Shown in pieces: positions 7,392 to 9,783 of a stretch of 9,783 bases of DNA. The position numbers and the translations under genes are program-made. This DNA is from Verrucomicrobiota bacterium (GTDB taxonomy: Bacteria > Verrucomicrobiota > Verrucomicrobiia > Chthoniobacterales > UBA10450): the NCBI GenBank assembly GCA_003218345.1, contig QHNF01000093.1, forward strand, positions 1,299-11,081. Reading direction: 5' to 3'. The notes below the pieces were generated by a model. It did not search any database. It was given only the letters and a program-made list of their open reading frames with translations, and was not told the origin of the DNA. Numbering within the stretch: the first letter of the stretch is position 1; each line of letters begins with the position of its first letter.

Positions 7392-8213
7392 ATGGCGAAT
7401 GCCCACCCCCCCGTTGTTATCGGTCAGGAAATCACTCAGATCGGGCGCAATTTTCTGCGCGAAGTGGGCAGCTTGTTCTGGTTCATCGTGAATACGTTCG
7501 AGGAAACGCTCGAGCGCATTCAGCGTGGGCGCGTTCCCTTCCGCGCCGCGAGCTTTTTCCGCCACACCGAACGCGCCGGCGTCGATTCGGTGCCATTGGT
7601 CGGGCTGGTTTCCTTTTTCCTCGGCCTGACCATGGCGTTGTTGACGGGCTACCAATTACAACGCTTCGGGACGGAGCGGCTGATTCCCGGTCTGGTCGCA
7701 ATCGCTTTTACGCGCGAGCTTGGGCCCCTGATAACCGGCATCATGCTTGCCGCGCGAATCGGTGCCGCGTTTACGGCGGAACTGGGAACCATGCAGGTTT
7801 CCGAAGAAGTTGAAGCGATCGAGTCCATGGGAATCGGTCCGCTGCGTTTCCTCGTCGCGCCGCGAATGCTCGCGCTGTTTCTGCTGATGCCGTGTTTGTC
7901 CACGATTTCGAACATCGCGGCGATATTCGCGAGCAGTCTGATCTGCAAAGCCTATTTCAGCATCGCCTTTCCTTATTTTCTCGATCTCGTGAAAGATTCA
8001 TTGCTCATTCGCGATATTGTCACAGGCATTCTGAAGAGCTTTCTGTTCGGTCTGTTGATTAGCGCGATCGCTTGCTACCGGGGACTGACTGTAAAAGGCG
8101 GCGCGGCGGGGGTCGGTACTTCGACCACTTCGAGCGTTGTGACGGCGGTCACTACAGTGATCGGCTTCGATACACTCTACAACATCGTTTACAGCACTTT
8201 TTATCCGACGTGA
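7392..8213 (+). CDS. mlaE: MlaE-family lipid ABC transporter permease
   Basis: This 273-residue inner-membrane permease belongs to the MlaE/YrbE family (permease of MCE transporters), which moves phospholipid or other hydrophobic molecules between the inner membrane and the periplasmic MCE protein. An N-terminal amphipathic stretch (about 10-45) is followed by several membrane segments at about 66-86, 97-125, 155-183 and 205-228, plus a C-terminal one. The family hallmark TRELGPLITGIMLAARIGAA (107-126) is present and leads into AELGTMQVSEEVEAIESMGI (129-148), the cytoplasmic loop that docks on the ATPase. The second conserved block is CYRGLTVKGGAAGVG (228-242). The frame is open from 7257, but those extra residues do not resemble the family. 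The ATG at 7392 gives the usual length and has a purine-rich GGGAAGTGAGG at 7367-7377, rather far upstream (14 bases). The stop overlaps the mlaF start. The precise substrate is not known. Confidence 0.93.
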   Translation: MANAHPPVVIGQEITQIGRNFLREVGSLFWFIVNTFEETLERIQRGRVPFRAASFFRHTERAGVDSVPLVGLVSFFLGLTMALLTGYQLQRFGTERLIPGLVAIAFTRELGPLITGIMLAARIGAAFTAELGTMQVSEEVEAIESMGIGPLRFLVAPRMLALFLLMPCLSTISNIAAIFASSLICKAYFSIAFPYFLDLVKDSLLIRDIVTGILKSFLFGLLISAIACYRGLTVKGGAAGVGTSTTSSVVTAVTTVIGFDTLYNIVYSTFYPT

Positions 8214-8998
8214 GCACGCTATCGCACATGGTCGAGCTGCGCGATGTGGACATGCAGTTCGAGGAAAAAAAAGTGCTCGCCGGCTTTTCGCTCAAAGTCC
8301 AGCCACAGGAACGTCTGGTGATTATGGGGCAATCCGGCAGTGGCAAGAGCACAGTTTTACGGTTGATTCTGGGAATCCTCCGGCCTGCTGCCGGTTCGGT
8401 TTTTTTCAAGCGATTTGAAATCACCCGGCTCCGGCGCAGGAAGCTTCAGCGCGTCCGACAGCACATGGGCATGGTGTACCAGTACTCGGCACTGTTGAGC
8501 TCGCGCAACGTGCGCGACAACGTTGCGCTGCCGCTCGAAGAACTCACGGATAAGCCGCGCAGCGAGATTGACAAAATTGTCGATGAAAAACTGGACCTCG
8601 TGGGCATGAAAGATACAAAAGATCTGCTGCCCGAGGAGTTGAGCGGCGGCATGCGAAAACGTATTGCTCTGGCCCGTGCGCTCGTGCTCGAGCCGGAATT
8701 AATCCTTCTCGACGAGCCCTCGGCCGGCCTCGACCCTGTCATTGCCTCTGTGATCGACGAATTGATTATCAGTCTTAGCGAAAAATCGAAGGTCACCTCA
8801 ATCACCGTCACTCACGAAATGGACACCGCCTTTCGCATCGGCACGCGAATGGCTATGTTGTATCAGGGAAAAATCATTGAAGAAACCGAACCTGAGAAAT
8901 TTAAACAATCCAAAAATCCGGTGGTGGCTCAATTTCTGAGCGGGAGCACCGAAGGTCCGATTCTGGAAGGCAGCCTGGATGCAATTACAAAGAAATGA
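8210..8998 (+). CDS. mlaF: MlaF-type ABC transporter ATPase
   Basis: This 262-residue cytoplasmic ATP-binding subunit drives the MlaE permease. All ABC elements are intact: Walker A GQSGSGKS (40-47), Q-loop Gln91 in YQYSALLSS, signature LSGGMRKR (144-151), Walker B LILLDEP (164-170) with Asp168 and Glu169, D-loop SAGLDP (171-176) and switch His202 in TVTHEMD. The YQYSALL Q-loop context and the signature with Met (LSGGM) fit MlaF/Ttg2A-type ATPases. Two starts are possible. GTG at 8210 overlaps the mlaE stop as GTGA, suggesting translational coupling. ATG at 8228 would remove six residues and still leave the whole domain, which begins VELRDVDMQF. I use the GTG start because of the overlap, with moderate certainty. 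The next gene begins four bases after the stop. Confidence 0.93.
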   Translation: MSTLSHMVELRDVDMQFEEKKVLAGFSLKVQPQERLVIMGQSGSGKSTVLRLILGILRPAAGSVFFKRFEITRLRRRKLQRVRQHMGMVYQYSALLSSRNVRDNVALPLEELTDKPRSEIDKIVDEKLDLVGMKDTKDLLPEELSGGMRKRIALARALVLEPELILLDEPSAGLDPVIASVIDELIISLSEKSKVTSITVTHEMDTAFRIGTRMAMLYQGKIIEETEPEKFKQSKNPVVAQFLSGSTEGPILEGSLDAITKK

Positions 8999-9002
8999 AA
9001 TC

Positions 9003-9783
9003 ATGACCGGCCTTTTGGTGATCGGGACGATCGCCGTGGTCGCCTTCCTTTTGGTTTTGCTCGGCGCACCGGGTTTGTTCCGGCCTTTGGTGACTTACAA
9101 GATTTATTTCGATAACGCGGTCGGAATTAAACAGGGAGCACCGGTAATGCTTGCAGGTCGCAAGATTGGACAGGTGCAGAAACTGTTCTCGCCGGTCTCA
9201 CCGGAAGAAGAAAAGCGGGCGCAGGAAGCCGCCGCGGCCTTTCATCTACCAGAGTCCAGCGCTACTCCCGCGCCGTCGCCAAACCAGCCGAGATTCGAAG
9301 TGCGCGTCGATGTTCAGGTGGACAAGAACGCCAGGGTCTATCGCGACGCCAGAGCACGATTGATGCAGCTCGGACTGCTGGGCGACATGGCCATCGACAT
9401 CACGCAGGGCACCGAAAGCTCTGGCCGCGCAAAAGATGGCGAGATGTTCGCCGGAGAGCGCACGCCCGACCTGGGCGAAGCTGCAGCCAGGATGCTGGAA
9501 GTCATCAAACCGGTCGCCGCCGAAGCTACGAACACGATGAAAGACCTTCAGCAGACCGCCTCAAATCTTAATCGTCTCACCGACGAAAATTCCGAGCTAA
9601 CCCTTGCGCTCGGCCAGTTCAAGACGTTCGGCGAACATCTTGTCGATCTGACCGCTCCCGACAGCTCGCTCTCGCATTCGCTCACAAACATTGAAAAGAT
9701 CAGCACCAGTATTTCGGAGAACGACAACATCGAGGTCACACTGCAAAATTTTCGGACGTCGTCGGAAAAACTAAAAACCACGG
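9003..9783 (+). CDS. mlaD: MlaD-type MCE domain lipid-binding protein, partial (runs off the right edge)
   Basis: The frame is open from the ATG at 9003 to the window end: 260 residues with no stop. The N-terminus is a single membrane anchor (about 4-22), so the rest should lie in the periplasm. The MCE domain starts at YKIYFDNAVGIKQGAPVMLAG (32-52) and continues GRKIGQVQKLFSP (52-64). It resumes at RFEVRVDVQVDKNARVYRDA (97-116) and LMQLGLLGDMAIDITQG (120-136). Between these, residues about 64-96 form an extra segment rich in Glu, Ala, Pro and Ser that most short MlaD proteins lack. After about residue 158 the protein looks helical with heptad-like spacing, as in the long C-terminal helices of MCE proteins. 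By family, it receives or delivers lipid through the MlaE/MlaF complex and forms hexamers. It lies four bases after mlaF in the same operon, and the C-terminus is not visible. Confidence 0.9.
   Translation, partial: MTGLLVIGTIAVVAFLLVLLGAPGLFRPLVTYKIYFDNAVGIKQGAPVMLAGRKIGQVQKLFSPVSPEEEKRAQEAAAAFHLPESSATPAPSPNQPRFEVRVDVQVDKNARVYRDARARLMQLGLLGDMAIDITQGTESSGRAKDGEMFAGERTPDLGEAAARMLEVIKPVAAEATNTMKDLQQTASNLNRLTDENSELTLALGQFKTFGEHLVDLTAPDSSLSHSLTNIEKISTSISENDNIEVTLQNFRTSSEKLKTT

Overview
The window looks like ordinary chromosomal DNA from a Gram-negative-type bacterium (inner plus outer membrane). Three genes at the right end encode an MlaE/MlaF/MlaD-type lipid transporter, and two other proteins carry export signals. 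The gaps between genes are full of short palindromes and 'CGTCATT'- and 'GTTGAAGCGTT'-type repeats. From memory this intergenic style suggests soil Verrucomicrobiota (Chthoniobacterales-like). I could not check that, so treat the lineage as a tentative inference. Start codons mostly lack a strong Shine-Dalgarno sequence.

Layout, left to right. Positions 1-53 hold four short CGTCATT repeats. A small exported four-cysteine protein follows at 101-508 (+). The gap at 509-743 contains several hairpins and a long-range inverted repeat. The minus strand then carries three genes in the same direction, transcribed right to left: a secreted type 2 asparaginase / isoaspartyl peptidase (7149-6070), a soluble family 2 glycosyltransferase (5954-5241) and a full-length Lhr superfamily 2 helicase (5099-744). 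A palindromic repeat element lies in each gap between these three genes. The one after the glycosyltransferase supplies that gene's stop codon.

The 242-bp region 7150-7391 separates the asparaginase from the divergent plus-strand cluster mlaE (7392-8213), mlaF (8210-8998) and mlaD (9003 to beyond the right edge). mlaE and mlaF overlap by four bases (GTGA), and mlaF and mlaD are four bases apart, so this is a clear operon. MlaE is the inner-membrane permease, MlaF its ATPase, and MlaD the membrane-anchored MCE protein that carries lipid across the periplasm.

I found no CRISPR array, prophage, transposase, rRNA or tRNA, and no obvious new defence or biosynthetic system. The most noteworthy points are the compound palindromic element at 5165-5246, a proline- and alanine-rich insertion inside the MCE domain of MlaD, and the unnamed Cys/His-rich exported protein at the left end.
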